A stretch of 64,000 bases of DNA. Origin: Candidatus Rubrivivax defluviihabitans. Its GTDB lineage: Bacteria > Pseudomonadota > Gammaproteobacteria > Burkholderiales > Burkholderiaceae_C. The position numbers and the translations under genes are program-made. Below the pieces are notes generated by a model that saw only the letters and a list, made by a program, of their open reading frames with translations, was not told the DNA's origin and did no database searches. This document shows positions 36,778-45,185 of the stretch, in pieces (the stretch's first letter is position 1; each line of letters opens with the position of its first letter). The stretch covers positions 310,001-374,000 of the forward strand of contig JADJMW010000005.1 in NCBI GenBank assembly GCA_016709385.1, given 5' to 3'.

Positions 36778-38028
36778 TCAGGCCAGGACCGGGCGTGCGT
36801 CGACACCCGCGGTGCGCAGACGGTCCCACTGCGCCACATGGCCGGCCAACTGGTGGGCGGTGATGGCCGAGAGCGTCCAGCCCAGGTGGCCATGACCGGT
36901 GTTGTAGAACACGTTGGGCCTGCGGCCGGGGCCGACGCGGGGCATCATGTCCGGCATCATGGGCCGCAGGCCGGCCCAGGGCTCGACGCGCCGAGTGCTC
37001 ACGCCCGGAAAGCACTGGTTGACCCAGTCCACCAGCGGCTTGATGCGGTCGGCGCGGATGTCGCGGTTGAAGCCGTTGAACTCGGCGGTGCCGGCGACGC
37101 GGAAGCGATCGGCACCCAGGCGGCTGGTGACCAGCTTGGTCTCGTCGTCCAGCAGGCTGACCTGCGGCGCGGCGGCCTGGCTCGCTTCGTCGTTCAGCAT
37201 GACGGTGATGGAGTAGCCCTTGACCGGGTAGACGTTGAGGCGGTCGCCCAACTGCGCGCCGATGGCGCGGCTGTGCACGCCGGCGCAGACCACCACCGCG
37301 TCACCGGTGAGCACTTCGCCGTCGGCCAGGGTGACGCGGGCGGTGGTGCCCGTGCTCTGTACCCGGCTCACGGCGCGCCCCGTCAGCAGACGCGCACCGC
37401 GGCGTTCGCAGGCCTGGCTCAGGCCGTAGGTGAACTTGTGGATGTCGCCGGTCGAATCGCTCTCGGTGTAGAAGCCGCCGTGGTACTGCCCGGCCAGCGT
37501 GGGCTCGATGGCGCGCATCTCTTCGGGGGTGACGGCGCGGCGCGGCAGGCCGCCTTCGGCCAGCAGCTTCGAGACGTTCGCCGCGTGATCGAATCCTGCC
37601 TTGTCGCGGTAGATGTGCAGGATGCCCTGCTGCTTCAGGTCGAATGCGATGCCCTCGGCCTCGGCCCAGCCGAACAGGTGTTCGCGCGCGGCGATGGCCA
37701 GCCGGGCGGTGGCGATGGTGTTGTCGCGGTACTTCGGGATGGACGCCGCGAACTCGGCGAACCAGCTGAGCTTGTGCCAGCTGGGTTTGGGGTTGACCAG
37801 CAGCGGCGCATCGGCCTTGAGCATCCACTTGATGCCCTTGAGCAGGGTGGACGGGTGCGTCCAGGTTTCGGCGTTGGAGGCCGAGAGCTGGCCGCCGTTG
37901 GCATGGCTGGTTTCCATGCCGGCGTAGCGGTGCTGTTCGACGAGGGTGACCCCATGCCCCTGACGGGCCAGGGCGTAGGCGCTGGTGACGCCGGTGATGC
38001 CGCCGCCGATGACGATGAGCTGTGCCAT
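36778..38028 (-). CDS. dadA: DadA-type D-amino-acid (or glycine) dehydrogenase
   Basis: The 416-residue flavoprotein has the FAD motif LIVIGGGITGVTSAYALARQGHGVTLVE, the DadA segment METSHANGGQLSASNAETW, and a C-terminal FYNTGHGHLGWTLSAITAHQLA. DadA enzymes deaminate D-amino acids in the membrane electron chain; some accept glycine. It is preceded by a tandem glycine riboswitch (38101-38298), so glycine is the likely signal and possibly a substrate. It sits downstream of a TRAP transporter and an amidohydrolase on the same strand. The ATG at 38028 has GAGAGA upstream. Confidence 0.9.
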   Translation of the reverse strand: MAQLIVIGGGITGVTSAYALARQGHGVTLVEQHRYAGMETSHANGGQLSASNAETWTHPSTLLKGIKWMLKADAPLLVNPKPSWHKLSWFAEFAASIPKYRDNTIATARLAIAAREHLFGWAEAEGIAFDLKQQGILHIYRDKAGFDHAANVSKLLAEGGLPRRAVTPEEMRAIEPTLAGQYHGGFYTESDSTGDIHKFTYGLSQACERRGARLLTGRAVSRVQSTGTTARVTLADGEVLTGDAVVVCAGVHSRAIGAQLGDRLNVYPVKGYSITVMLNDEASQAAAPQVSLLDDETKLVTSRLGADRFRVAGTAEFNGFNRDIRADRIKPLVDWVNQCFPGVSTRRVEPWAGLRPMMPDMMPRVGPGRRPNVFYNTGHGHLGWTLSAITAHQLAGHVAQWDRLRTAGVDARPVLA

Positions 38029-38071
38029 GGTTGATCTCTCTTTCAAAGCCGTCAGACAGGGATGGGCACGA

Positions 38072-38090
38072 TCCGCACACCGTGTGCGGA
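38072..38090 (-). promoter_or_regulatory. Hairpin in the riboswitch expression platform
   Basis: TCCGCACAC and GTGTGCGGA form a nearly loopless 9-bp inverted repeat between the second glycine aptamer and the dadA ribosome site. No T-tract follows on the minus strand, so translational or antisequestering control is more likely than transcription termination. Confidence 0.5.
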
Positions 38091-38100
38091 CCATGACCCC

Positions 38101-38298
38101 CTCTGTTTGCGACCTGAGAGATTCACCCGCCGTGGCGGCGGGCTTGCTCCTGCGGTGGGTCGGGGGACGAATCCCGACCGCTCTTCAGAGTTTCGAGCAC
38201 GGCGTCGACCGGTCCTTTTGCCTGAGAGTTTCCGGGGCGGTTGCTCCTTCGGCGCCGGCCGCTCGCGAATGTGCGGGGCCGGTCTCTCCCGATCGACG
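38101..38298 (-). promoter_or_regulatory. Tandem glycine riboswitch upstream of dadA
   Basis: Read leftward there are two glycine aptamers. The first (38298-38203) is closed by a 10-bp stem (CGTCGATCGG with CCGGTCGACG). It holds the conserved core CGCCGAAGGAGCAACCGCC and ACTCTCAGGCAAAAGGACC. The second (38190-38101), closed by CTCTG/CAGAG, holds CCGCAGGAGCAAGCC and ATCTCTCAGGT. Tandem aptamers of this class bind glycine and usually raise expression of glycine-degrading genes. It lies 24 bases after the dctM stop and 73 before dadA. Confidence 0.95.
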
Positions 38299-38321
38299 GG
38301 AGTGGGTCTATCGGGCGGGCC

Positions 38322-39614
38322 TCACTTCATCAACTGCACCAGCGCCAGGCTGATCGCGGGGAAGGCCACCAGCACGCCCAGGCGCAAGACATCGACGCCG
38401 ATGAAGGGCACCAATCCGCGAAAGATCGTGCCCACCGGCACTTTCGGCAGGTTGGCCTTGAGCACGAACACGTTCATGCCCACCGGCGGCGTGATCAGGC
38501 CGATCTCGGTCAGCACCACGACGATGATGCCGAACCAGACCAGGTCGAAGCCCTGCGCCACCAGCGTGGGGGTGAACAGCGGCACGAAGATGAGGATGAT
38601 GGCCATCGAGTCCATCACGCAGCCCAGCAGCAGGAAGACGGCCAGGATGGCGAGCAGCACCCCCATGCGGGACAGGCCCGAGCCCTGCACCAGCGACAGC
38701 AGTTCGTCGGCCAGGCCGGAGAAGCTGATCAGCTGCGAAAACATCATGGCACCGAACAGCACCACGTAGAGCATGACCGATGTCTGGGCGGTTTCCTTCA
38801 TCACCTCGACGAAGCGCGAAAGGTTCATGCGCCGCTGCAACAGAGCGATGAGCAGGGCCAGGCCGGAACCCATGCCGCCGGCTTCGGTGGCGGTGAACCA
38901 GCCCATGTAGAGGCCGCCGATGATGAGCAGGAACAGCGCCACGAAGGGCCAGACGCCGGCCAGCGACTGCCAGCGCTCGCGGGCCGACACCGGGTTGCCG
39001 CGGGGGGCATGCTCGGGTTTGAACCAGGCGATCAGGTAGATGACCCCCATGTACATCGCCAGGCCCAGCAGGCCGGGCAGCATGCCGGCGATGAACAGCT
39101 CGCCGATGTTCTGCTGCGTGAGGATGCCGTAGATCATCAGGATGATCGACGGCGGGATCAGGATGCCCAGGGTGCCACCAGCCGCGATGGTGGCCGAGGC
39201 CAGGCGGTCGGAATAGCCGTACTGCTGCATGCTGGGGTAGGCCACCTTGGCCATGGTGGCGGCGGTGGCGAAGCTGGAGCCGCAGACTGCGCTGAAGCCG
39301 GCACAGGTGACCATCGTGGCCAGCGCCAGGCCGCCACGCACGGCGCCGAAGAAGGCGTAGGCGGCGCGGAACAGGTCTTCCGAGATGCCGGTGCGCGAGA
39401 GCACGTTGCCCATCAGGATGAACATCGGCACCACGGCCAGTTCGTACGAAAACGCTGCTTCGGACAGCGTCATGGGCAGCAGGGTGCGCGCGACGTCGAA
39501 GCTGTTGATGAAGCCGATGCCGCCGATGGAGACGGTCAGCAGGGCGATGCCCAAGGGCACGCGCAGGAAGGCCAGCAGCAGGACGGCGGCCAGGCAAACG
39601 AGGCCGACGGTCAT
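38322..39614 (-). CDS. dctM: TRAP transporter large permease (DctM)
   Basis: The 430-residue protein is very hydrophobic with about 12 helices and the DctM signatures VVPMFILMGNVL, TCAGFSAVCGSSFATAATM, GGTLGILIPPSIILMIYG and, in the second half, LTEIGLITPPVGMNVFV. It is the ion-coupled pore of a TRAP uptake system. The start overlaps the dctQ stop (ATGA). Substrate is not readable, but the amidohydrolase and glycine-controlled dadA suggest a carboxylate or N-acyl amino acid. Confidence 0.93.
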   Translation of the reverse strand: MTVGLVCLAAVLLLAFLRVPLGIALLTVSIGGIGFINSFDVARTLLPMTLSEAAFSYELAVVPMFILMGNVLSRTGISEDLFRAAYAFFGAVRGGLALATMVTCAGFSAVCGSSFATAATMAKVAYPSMQQYGYSDRLASATIAAGGTLGILIPPSIILMIYGILTQQNIGELFIAGMLPGLLGLAMYMGVIYLIAWFKPEHAPRGNPVSARERWQSLAGVWPFVALFLLIIGGLYMGWFTATEAGGMGSGLALLIALLQRRMNLSRFVEVMKETAQTSVMLYVVLFGAMMFSQLISFSGLADELLSLVQGSGLSRMGVLLAILAVFLLLGCVMDSMAIILIFVPLFTPTLVAQGFDLVWFGIIVVVLTEIGLITPPVGMNVFVLKANLPKVPVGTIFRGLVPFIGVDVLRLGVLVAFPAISLALVQLMK

Positions 39615-40096
39615 GATGCGGACGCCCCCAGGTGCTCGTGACGGGGCGCGTCCACCAAGAGGGCGGCCACGGCAGCCAGCGCGGTCGTGAACGAGATGAA
39701 GGCGTACATCCACCAGCGCGGGATGGCCAGCGCCTGGCTCACCTCGTTGGTGCTGCGCGCATCGCCGATGGCGATGAAGTACTCGTAGGCGACCAGGCCC
39801 AGCACGGCTGCGATCAGCACGTCCACCGCCTTGTGCCAGGGTCGCCAGGCCGGCCGCAGCAGCCAGTGGTCGAACAGGTCGATGCTGAGATGGCCGCGCC
39901 GGGCCGTCAGCAGGGGCAGACCGGCGAAGATGATGATGGCCATCAGGTGTTCGGTGATGTCGTTGGCACCGAACACCGGGGTGTTGAGCAGGCGGCGCCC
40001 CAGCACATCGGTGAAGGTCAACGCCACCATGGCAAGCAGCATCAGGACCAGCAAGGCGCCGACCCAGTGCTCCAGGGTTTTCAGACCGACTTTCAT
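39611..40096 (-). CDS. dctQ: TRAP transporter small permease (DctQ)
   Basis: The 161-residue protein has four hydrophobic helices (WVGALLVLMLLAMVALTF, MAIIIFAGLPLLTA, VLIAAVLGLVAYEYFIAI, WWMYAFISFTTALAAVAALL) and the DctQ motif RRGHLSIDLF. It bridges the binding protein and the large permease. It overlaps dctM by 4 bases and follows dctP by 32 bases. The ATG at 40096 is the last ATG before the first helix. Confidence 0.92.
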   Translation of the reverse strand: MKVGLKTLEHWVGALLVLMLLAMVALTFTDVLGRRLLNTPVFGANDITEHLMAIIIFAGLPLLTARRGHLSIDLFDHWLLRPAWRPWHKAVDVLIAAVLGLVAYEYFIAIGDARSTNEVSQALAIPRWWMYAFISFTTALAAVAALLVDAPRHEHLGASAS

Positions 40097-40128
40097 GGGC
40101 TGGTCTCTCGTCTGCTGGGGCTCGGGCC

Positions 40129-41157
40129 TCACTTGGCCAGCGCCTTGTACTGCTGCTCGTAGAAGGCGACCATGCCGTTGTGGTCGGTCACGCCGAACTT
40201 CGGTCCCTCGGCATTGAGTTCCTGCAGCATGGCGGTGCGGACCTTGCGGATGTTGTCCAGCAGGGTCTGGTTGGGCTGGGCGAACTGGTGACCGTTGGTG
40301 CGCAGGGTGGCTTCGGCCGACTTGTTCTGCTTGTCGAACTCCTGGCCCCAGCGGCGCGACAGGGCTTCGCCGGAGACCTTGAGGATGGCCTGCTGGTCGG
40401 CCGCCGACAGGCTCTTGAACTTGCCCTCGTTCATGGCGATGAAGAAGGTGGCGTCGTACAGGCCGCCCGGGATGAGCGTATGGCTCTTGAGCTTGCCGTC
40501 CAGACGGAAGTTGACGATCGACTCCAGGGCGTGCAGCGAAGCGTCGATCACGCCGCCTTCGAGCATTTCGTAGGCCTTGGTGCCCGGGCCGGCGACCGGG
40601 ATGGCGCCCAGGTCTTCCAGCAGGCGCTTCTGGATCGGACCGCCCATGCGGACCTTCTGGCCCTTGAGATCGTCCGGCGTGTCGATGACCTTGCTCGGGT
40701 GGTGGAACTGGCCGCCGCCCAGCATGCCGGTGCCCAGCAGGGTCACGCCCTTGAAGGTCTCGTTCCTGGACAGGTACTTGTCATAGGTGCGCCACAAGGC
40801 CACCGAAGAGGCTTCGGCGTGGGTGCCCATCATGGGCAATTCGGCGAACCAGACGTGCTTGAAGCGCTCGGGCTCGTAGGTGAAGTTGCCCCAGGTGATG
40901 TCGGCCACGCCTTTGCGGGCCAGTTCCCAGTGCTGGGGCGGTGCGCCCACGGCCTTGGGCAGCAGGTTGATCTTGACGCGGCCTTCGGTGGCCTTCTCCA
41001 CGTCGGCCATCCAGGGTTGCAGGATGTCCTTGACCAGGTAGTGCGTGGGCGGCACCCAGCTCGAGAGGCTCAGGGTGGTCTGGGCCTGAGCCGTGCCGGT
41101 CAGAGCCAGCAGTGCCAGGCCGGCGGCGATGGCGTGCAGGCGGATGCGTGCGTTCAT
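40129..41157 (-). CDS. dctP: TRAP transporter substrate-binding protein (DctP)
   Basis: The 342-residue protein has a signal peptide (AIAAGLALLALTGTAQAQ) and the DctP-type fold with LSLSSWVPPTHYLVKDILQPW, GVADITWGNFTYEPERF and KGQKVRMGG, where the arginine of the last motif normally holds the substrate carboxylate. GAGGAG lies just upstream of the ATG. It captures a carboxylate-bearing ligand in the periplasm for DctQM. It is 31 bases after the amidohydrolase stop, so the unit is likely one operon. Confidence 0.93.
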   Translation of the reverse strand: MNARIRLHAIAAGLALLALTGTAQAQTTLSLSSWVPPTHYLVKDILQPWMADVEKATEGRVKINLLPKAVGAPPQHWELARKGVADITWGNFTYEPERFKHVWFAELPMMGTHAEASSVALWRTYDKYLSRNETFKGVTLLGTGMLGGGQFHHPSKVIDTPDDLKGQKVRMGGPIQKRLLEDLGAIPVAGPGTKAYEMLEGGVIDASLHALESIVNFRLDGKLKSHTLIPGGLYDATFFIAMNEGKFKSLSAADQQAILKVSGEALSRRWGQEFDKQNKSAEATLRTNGHQFAQPNQTLLDNIRKVRTAMLQELNAEGPKFGVTDHNGMVAFYEQQYKALAK

Positions 41158-41188
41158 GGTTTGTCTCCTCTATCGGTTTGGTGGCGGG

Positions 41189-42358
41189 TCAGCAGGGGGA
41201 AAGCAGTTCATTGACCAGCGCGATCCAGTAGGCGGCGCCGGCGGCAATGTTGTGGTCGTTGAAGTCGTACGCCGGGTTGTGCACCATGCAGGCGCCGGGC
41301 TCGCCACCGGCGCCGTTGCCGATGAACAGGTAGCAGCCGGGCACGCGTTCGAGCATGAAGGCGAAGTCTTCGCTGCCGGTCAGCATGGGGCCGTCGGCCA
41401 CGATCTGTTCGGCCGGGAAATGCCGCTGCGCCACCGCCAGGGCGCGGCCGGTTTGCTCGGTGTCGTTGACCAGCACGGCATAGCCGGGGCGCCAGTCGAT
41501 CTCGGCCCGCACGCCGAAACTCCGTGCCTGCAGCTCGATCAGTGTCTTGATGCGGTCTTCCATGTCGCGGCGCACCTGCGGGTCCAGCGCGCGCAGGCTG
41601 ATCTCCAGCCGGGCGCTGGCCGGGATGACGTTGTTCGCCACGCCCGCGTGCAGCGCGCCCACGGTGACCACGGCGGGCTGCATCGGGTCGACGTTGCGCG
41701 AGACGATGGTCTGCAGCGCCAGTACCAGCGAAGCGGCGGCCACCAGCGGGTCGGTGGCCTTGTGCGGCATGGCGCCATGGCCTCCCACCCCGTGCAGGGT
41801 GACGGTGGCATAGTCCGACGAAGCCATGGTCGGTCCGCTGCGGAACAGCAACTGGCCTTGCGGGTAGCCCGGCATGTTGTGCATGGCGAAGATGGCTTCG
41901 CAGGGAAAACGCTCGAACAGGCCGTCTGCCATCATCTTCAGCGCGCCGCCGCCGCCTTCCTCCGCCGGCTGGAAGATCAGGTTCAGCGTGCCGTCGAAGC
42001 GGCCGTGCTGCGCCAGGTGCTGCGCGGCGGCCAGCAGCATGGCGGTGTGGCCGTCGTGGCCGCAGGCGTGCATCACGCCGTGCTCACAGCTGGCCCAGGC
42101 TGCGCCCGTGGCTTCGGCGATGGGCAGTGCGTCCATGTCGGCACGCAGGCCGATCGAGCGCGAGGAAGTCCCGCGACGCAGCTGCCCCACCACGCCGGTG
42201 CCCCCCAGACCGGTGCTGACCTCGTAGCCCCAGGCACCGAGCTGCGCCGCCACCAGGGCTGCGGTGCGCCGTTCCTGGAAAGCCAGTTCCGGGTGACGGT
42301 GGATGTCGCGCCGCAGGTCGATGAACGTTTGCAGGGCCTGATCGCTGAGTCGTTCCAC
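41189..42358 (-). CDS. M20-family amidohydrolase, hippurate-hydrolase-like
   Basis: The 389-residue enzyme has the M20D motifs RRDIHRHPELAFQE, LRADMDALPI, HACGHDGHTAMLL, FQPAEEGGGGA and the C-terminal LTGSEDFAFM. These hold two metals and hydrolyse N-acyl amino acids such as hippurate (benzoylglycine), N-acetyl amino acids or IAA conjugates. The start is GTG at 42358 after GAAGGAG. As first gene before a TRAP system and a glycine-sensing dadA, release of glycine from an acylglycine is attractive but unproven. Confidence 0.9.
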   Translation of the reverse strand: MERLSDQALQTFIDLRRDIHRHPELAFQERRTAALVAAQLGAWGYEVSTGLGGTGVVGQLRRGTSSRSIGLRADMDALPIAEATGAAWASCEHGVMHACGHDGHTAMLLAAAQHLAQHGRFDGTLNLIFQPAEEGGGGALKMMADGLFERFPCEAIFAMHNMPGYPQGQLLFRSGPTMASSDYATVTLHGVGGHGAMPHKATDPLVAAASLVLALQTIVSRNVDPMQPAVVTVGALHAGVANNVIPASARLEISLRALDPQVRRDMEDRIKTLIELQARSFGVRAEIDWRPGYAVLVNDTEQTGRALAVAQRHFPAEQIVADGPMLTGSEDFAFMLERVPGCYLFIGNGAGGEPGACMVHNPAYDFNDHNIAAGAAYWIALVNELLSPC

Positions 42359-42506
42359 GCTGGTCGCTCCTTCGGTGGCGGCGCCATCGGAACTTCACTT
42401 CCGAGTCATCGCCGTGACATGAAATTTGTTGCATGTTATGAAGGATCTGTTTTACAGTCCAATGCATTGAAGAGCATGAAATGATGAGTTTTGATGGAGG
42501 TTTACG
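42359..42506. promoter_or_regulatory. Divergent control region of amidohydrolase operon and LysR gene
   Basis: This 148-base stretch is clearly AT-richer than its surroundings. It contains the palindrome CAATGCATTG (42460-42469) and repeated ATG/CAT words (CATGAAATTTGTTGCATGTTATG), consistent with T-N11-A LysR boxes. Divergent LysR regulators normally bind here. Exact promoters could not be assigned. Confidence 0.55.
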
Positions 42507-43418
42507 ATGACGCTCGTGCAGTTGCGGCACTTCGTGGTGCTGGCGGAACTGGGCTCGTACGTGCAGGCCTCCGCGGCGCTGTACCTGACGCAGCCGGCCC
42601 TGACGCGCAGCATCCAGGCGCTGGAAGCAGAACTCGGCGGGCCGCTGTTCGACCGCATCGGGCGCCGCATCGGACTCACTCCCTTCGGTCACGAAGTGCT
42701 GTCACGGGCGCGGCGCCTGGTGGCCGACGCCGAGGCGCTCCGGCAGACCGGCAAGGGACTGCACGCGGGCCTGATCGGAACGCTGCGCATCGGCCTGAGC
42801 TCGGGGCCCGGTGCCCTGCTGTCGTCCCCGTTGATGCTGCACATGGCGCAGCACCATCCGCGGCTGCACCTGCAGATCTCCCGTGGCAATACGGGGGTGC
42901 TCATCGAAGAGCTGCGCGACCAGCACCTGGATGCACTCGTCGTGGACGCCCGCTCGGTGCGCCCATCGGCCGATCTGGAGTTGTCCCAGGTCTTCGAGCT
43001 CGCAGCGGGCTTCCTGGTGCGGCCCGACCATCCGCTGATGCGGCGCGGCCGAGCCGTGACCATCGACGAGGCGCTGGCCTACCCGGTGGCCTCCACGCCG
43101 CTGAGCGACGAGGTGGCGCGCATCCTGATCGGTCGCTACGGGCCGCAGGCCAACCCCGACGACATGGTGACGCTGCGCAGCGATGAAACGCTGAGCCTGG
43201 TCGAGGTGGCGCGGCGCAGCGACGCCATCGTGCTGACCGCCAACGCGGCCGCCCCGGGGCTGGAGTCGCTGCCCATGTCGCCGCCGCTGGCCGCCACCGC
43301 ACGCTTTGGTCTGGTGACCCGAGCGCAGCGGCAGGAAGCGCCGGCCCTGCGCATCCTGCGCGAGCAGCTGCCGCGTTGGGTCAGCGGATTCAGCGGTGTG
43401 CAGAGCCCATCGGCATAG
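42507..43418 (+). CDS. LysR-family transcriptional regulator
   Basis: The 303-residue protein begins with the LysR HTH (LRHFVVLAELGSYVQASAALYLTQPALTRSIQALEAELGGPLFDR) and continues with a periplasmic-binding-fold effector domain (TLRIGLSSGPGALLSSPLML onward). It is divergent from the amidohydrolase-TRAP operon and probably controls it in response to a carboxylate. A GGAGG 8 bases before the ATG supports the start. Confidence 0.9.
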   Translation: MTLVQLRHFVVLAELGSYVQASAALYLTQPALTRSIQALEAELGGPLFDRIGRRIGLTPFGHEVLSRARRLVADAEALRQTGKGLHAGLIGTLRIGLSSGPGALLSSPLMLHMAQHHPRLHLQISRGNTGVLIEELRDQHLDALVVDARSVRPSADLELSQVFELAAGFLVRPDHPLMRRGRAVTIDEALAYPVASTPLSDEVARILIGRYGPQANPDDMVTLRSDETLSLVEVARRSDAIVLTANAAAPGLESLPMSPPLAATARFGLVTRAQRQEAPALRILREQLPRWVSGFSGVQSPSA

Positions 43419-43593
43419 GGCCTGATCATCGCTGATCGGACCCCTCCCACCCGATGAGCCGGTTTCCCGGCCCGCCGCTTGAAGATCCCCCCGAAAGTCC
43501 CCCTCGCAATTCGACGGGGGCGCCGTGGGGTGAGCGCGGTGGGACGACTGGCGCACCGGCTGCCACCTCCCGCGGGCGGCGCAGCGTCGCGGG

Positions 43594-43767
43594 CCCGTTC
43601 ACGTGCACGGGCGCGCAGCGGAGGGAGAAGCCACGCTCTGGCTCGAGCCCCAGGTTCGCGTCGCCGCCAGTTCTGGTTTCGACGCCGGTACGCTGCGGGA
43701 ACTGGTGGACGTGGCGCGGAGTCACCGCGAGACGATCGAATGGGCGTGGCATGAAGCCTTCGGCTAA
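43594..43767 (+). pseudogene. 5'-truncated DUF4160 gene
   Basis: The frame encodes VHVHGRAAEGEATLWLEP, then SSGFDAGTLRELVDVARSHR and ETIEWAWHEAFG before TAA, which is the C-terminal half of a DUF4160 protein. Upstream the frame has no start and meets a TGA at 43531. The usual N-terminal strand (MPxI...RFFFYSxD) is absent. It overlaps the start of the DUF2442 gene by 17 bases, the normal arrangement of this pair. The GC-rich DNA at 43419-43593 holds nothing else that I can recognise. Confidence 0.7.
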
Positions 43768-44092
43768 ATCGGTTCGTTTCGACGACGACAGCCTGTGGGT
43801 CGGTCTGGACGACGGCCGGGTCGTGGGCGTGCCTCTGGCGTGGTTTCCCCGCCTGCTGGCCGCCACCGCCGAGCAACGCGCCGGCTTCGAACTCAGCCCG
43901 CGCGGCATCCACTGGGAAGCGCTGGACGAGGACATCTCCATCGACGGCCTGCTCGCGGGGCATGGCGATCGCCCGCACGTCCGCTCCGGGGCCGCGGCGG
44001 AAAGCGCTGGCACGACAACGGCTTGCGCTGGCACCTGCCACGAGGCGCGCTTCGAGCTACCCGTCTGGCTACCTGGATCGCATGGGCTCTGA
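43751..44092 (+). CDS. DUF2442-domain protein
   Basis: The 113-residue frame has the DUF2442 core SVRFDDDSLWVGLDDGRVVGVPLAWFPRLLAATAEQRAGFEL and GIHWEALDEDISIDGLL, complete at about residue 72. The last 40 residues are low-complexity and may be an extension caused by loss of the natural stop. DUF4160-DUF2442 pairs are often seen near toxin-antitoxin genes; the activity is unknown. Its partner upstream is decayed. Confidence 0.75.
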   Translation: MKPSAKSVRFDDDSLWVGLDDGRVVGVPLAWFPRLLAATAEQRAGFELSPRGIHWEALDEDISIDGLLAGHGDRPHVRSGAAAESAGTTTACAGTCHEARFELPVWLPGSHGL

Positions 44093-44127
44093 GGCGACGC
44101 GGTCGGCCGCCATGAAACATGCTCACT

Positions 44128-44535
44128 TCAAACATGACCTTCTGCCCATGCAGCGAAGTCGTCAAGCTCCGCGAGCAGGCGCTGGGCCTCTTCGAGCGTG
44201 GTGCTGCGCGCACCGTAGTTGACCTCGTCCTTGCGGCCCAGCAGCTTGCGGAAGAATTTCTCCTGCTTGTCCGGCAGGCGGTTGCCCAGGACCTCGCGCA
44301 ACAGGCGCGGCGCACCCTGGTGGTCATGCTGGTTGACGATGCCCCTGGCCTTGGCGGTGATCGCATCGCTGTAGGCAATGGCCGCAGTGACCATCAACGT
44401 GACGGCAGGGTTGTAGCTCTCGCTCTGCGCCAGCGTGATCAGGCTGCGTGCAGACTCGTGGAACTTGCGACCCTGCAGCAACCGGGCCGGGGCATGGCCG
44501 CCGTCCACCGCCTTGCGGGGGCCCTTGCCCGTCAT
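44128..44535 (-). CDS. HEPN-domain protein, putative toxin of an MNT-HEPN pair
   Basis: The 135-residue protein is all-helical with the HEPN-like stretch FHESARSLITLAQSESYNPAVTLMVTAAIAYSDAITAKARGIVNQH. An R-x5-H pair (Arg64, His70) could be the HEPN RNase motif, although its position is earlier than in classical HepT. It overlaps the nucleotidyltransferase gene by 4 bases. In known pairs the MNT partner AMPylates and neutralises the HEPN RNase. Whether this copy is active is unclear. Confidence 0.75.
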   Translation of the reverse strand: MTGKGPRKAVDGGHAPARLLQGRKFHESARSLITLAQSESYNPAVTLMVTAAIAYSDAITAKARGIVNQHDHQGAPRLLREVLGNRLPDKQEKFFRKLLGRKDEVNYGARSTTLEEAQRLLAELDDFAAWAEGHV

Positions 44536-45179
44536 GCGGCAGCCCGGGCGAGGCGCCGCCTGGCCTGATCCGGCGCAGCACCCTTGAGCACGCGGCCCTC
44601 ACGCACGACGTTGACCCACCAGGGATCGTCGTCAGGCAGCGCCGCCAGGTCCCTGGCTGTCAGGGCCGTGAGCGAAATGCGGATCTGCTGCGCGTCCTCC
44701 AGCGGCATGAGCGCCTCGCGAACCTGGTCGGCCACCGCCTGGGACCTGACGACGAGCGCAATGTCCACGTCGCTCTCGGGCGCATCCTCGCCCCGCGCCA
44801 CGCTGCCGTAGAGCCACGCAGCGCTCACGGCGCCATGGCGATCGAGCACGTCACGGATCGAGCTCATGAGCGCATCCCATCGACCTTGCTCGTCGTGGAA
44901 CAGTGCGGCCAGCGACGATGCGAGCGGATGCGCCGCATTCAGCTCGTAGAGCTGGGTCCGTCCAGAACCATGGATCTTGACCAACCGCTGGCGGGCCAGC
45001 ACGTCCAGCACGCCCCGCGTGCCCTGCGGTGTGAGCCCTGCCGCCGCAGCCAACTGCGGCGCCGATTGCGGGACCCTGTCCGAGGCCAGGGCACGCAAGA
45101 CACGCACGTGGCCCACGCTGCCGAGCATCGCCGTCAGCGGATGCCGGAGGTGGCTTTGGGTTTGGGAGGGAGCAGACAC
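44532..45179 (-). CDS. Winged-helix + MNT nucleotidyltransferase, putative antitoxin
   Basis: The 215-residue protein fuses an N-terminal winged-helix (HVRVLRALASDRVPQSAPQLAAAAGLTPQGTRGVLDVLARQRLV) to a minimal nucleotidyltransferase with the active-site motif GSVARGEDAPESDVDIAL (Gly125-Ser126, Asp137, Asp139). The HTH could bind its own promoter, the MNT part could AMPylate the HEPN toxin encoded next. The ATG at 45179 lies about 7 bases after the -10 element, so a leaderless mRNA is likely. An ATG at 45128 is the alternative start. Confidence 0.82.
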   Translation of the reverse strand: MSAPSQTQSHLRHPLTAMLGSVGHVRVLRALASDRVPQSAPQLAAAAGLTPQGTRGVLDVLARQRLVKIHGSGRTQLYELNAAHPLASSLAALFHDEQGRWDALMSSIRDVLDRHGAVSAAWLYGSVARGEDAPESDVDIALVVRSQAVADQVREALMPLEDAQQIRISLTALTARDLAALPDDDPWWVNVVREGRVLKGAAPDQARRRLARAAA

Positions 45180-45185
45180 GAAGTG

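Noticed and set aside
43419..43593. Possible gene before the DUF4160 remnant
   Set aside because: All frames have stops or random composition; a TGA at 43531 breaks the only relevant frame.
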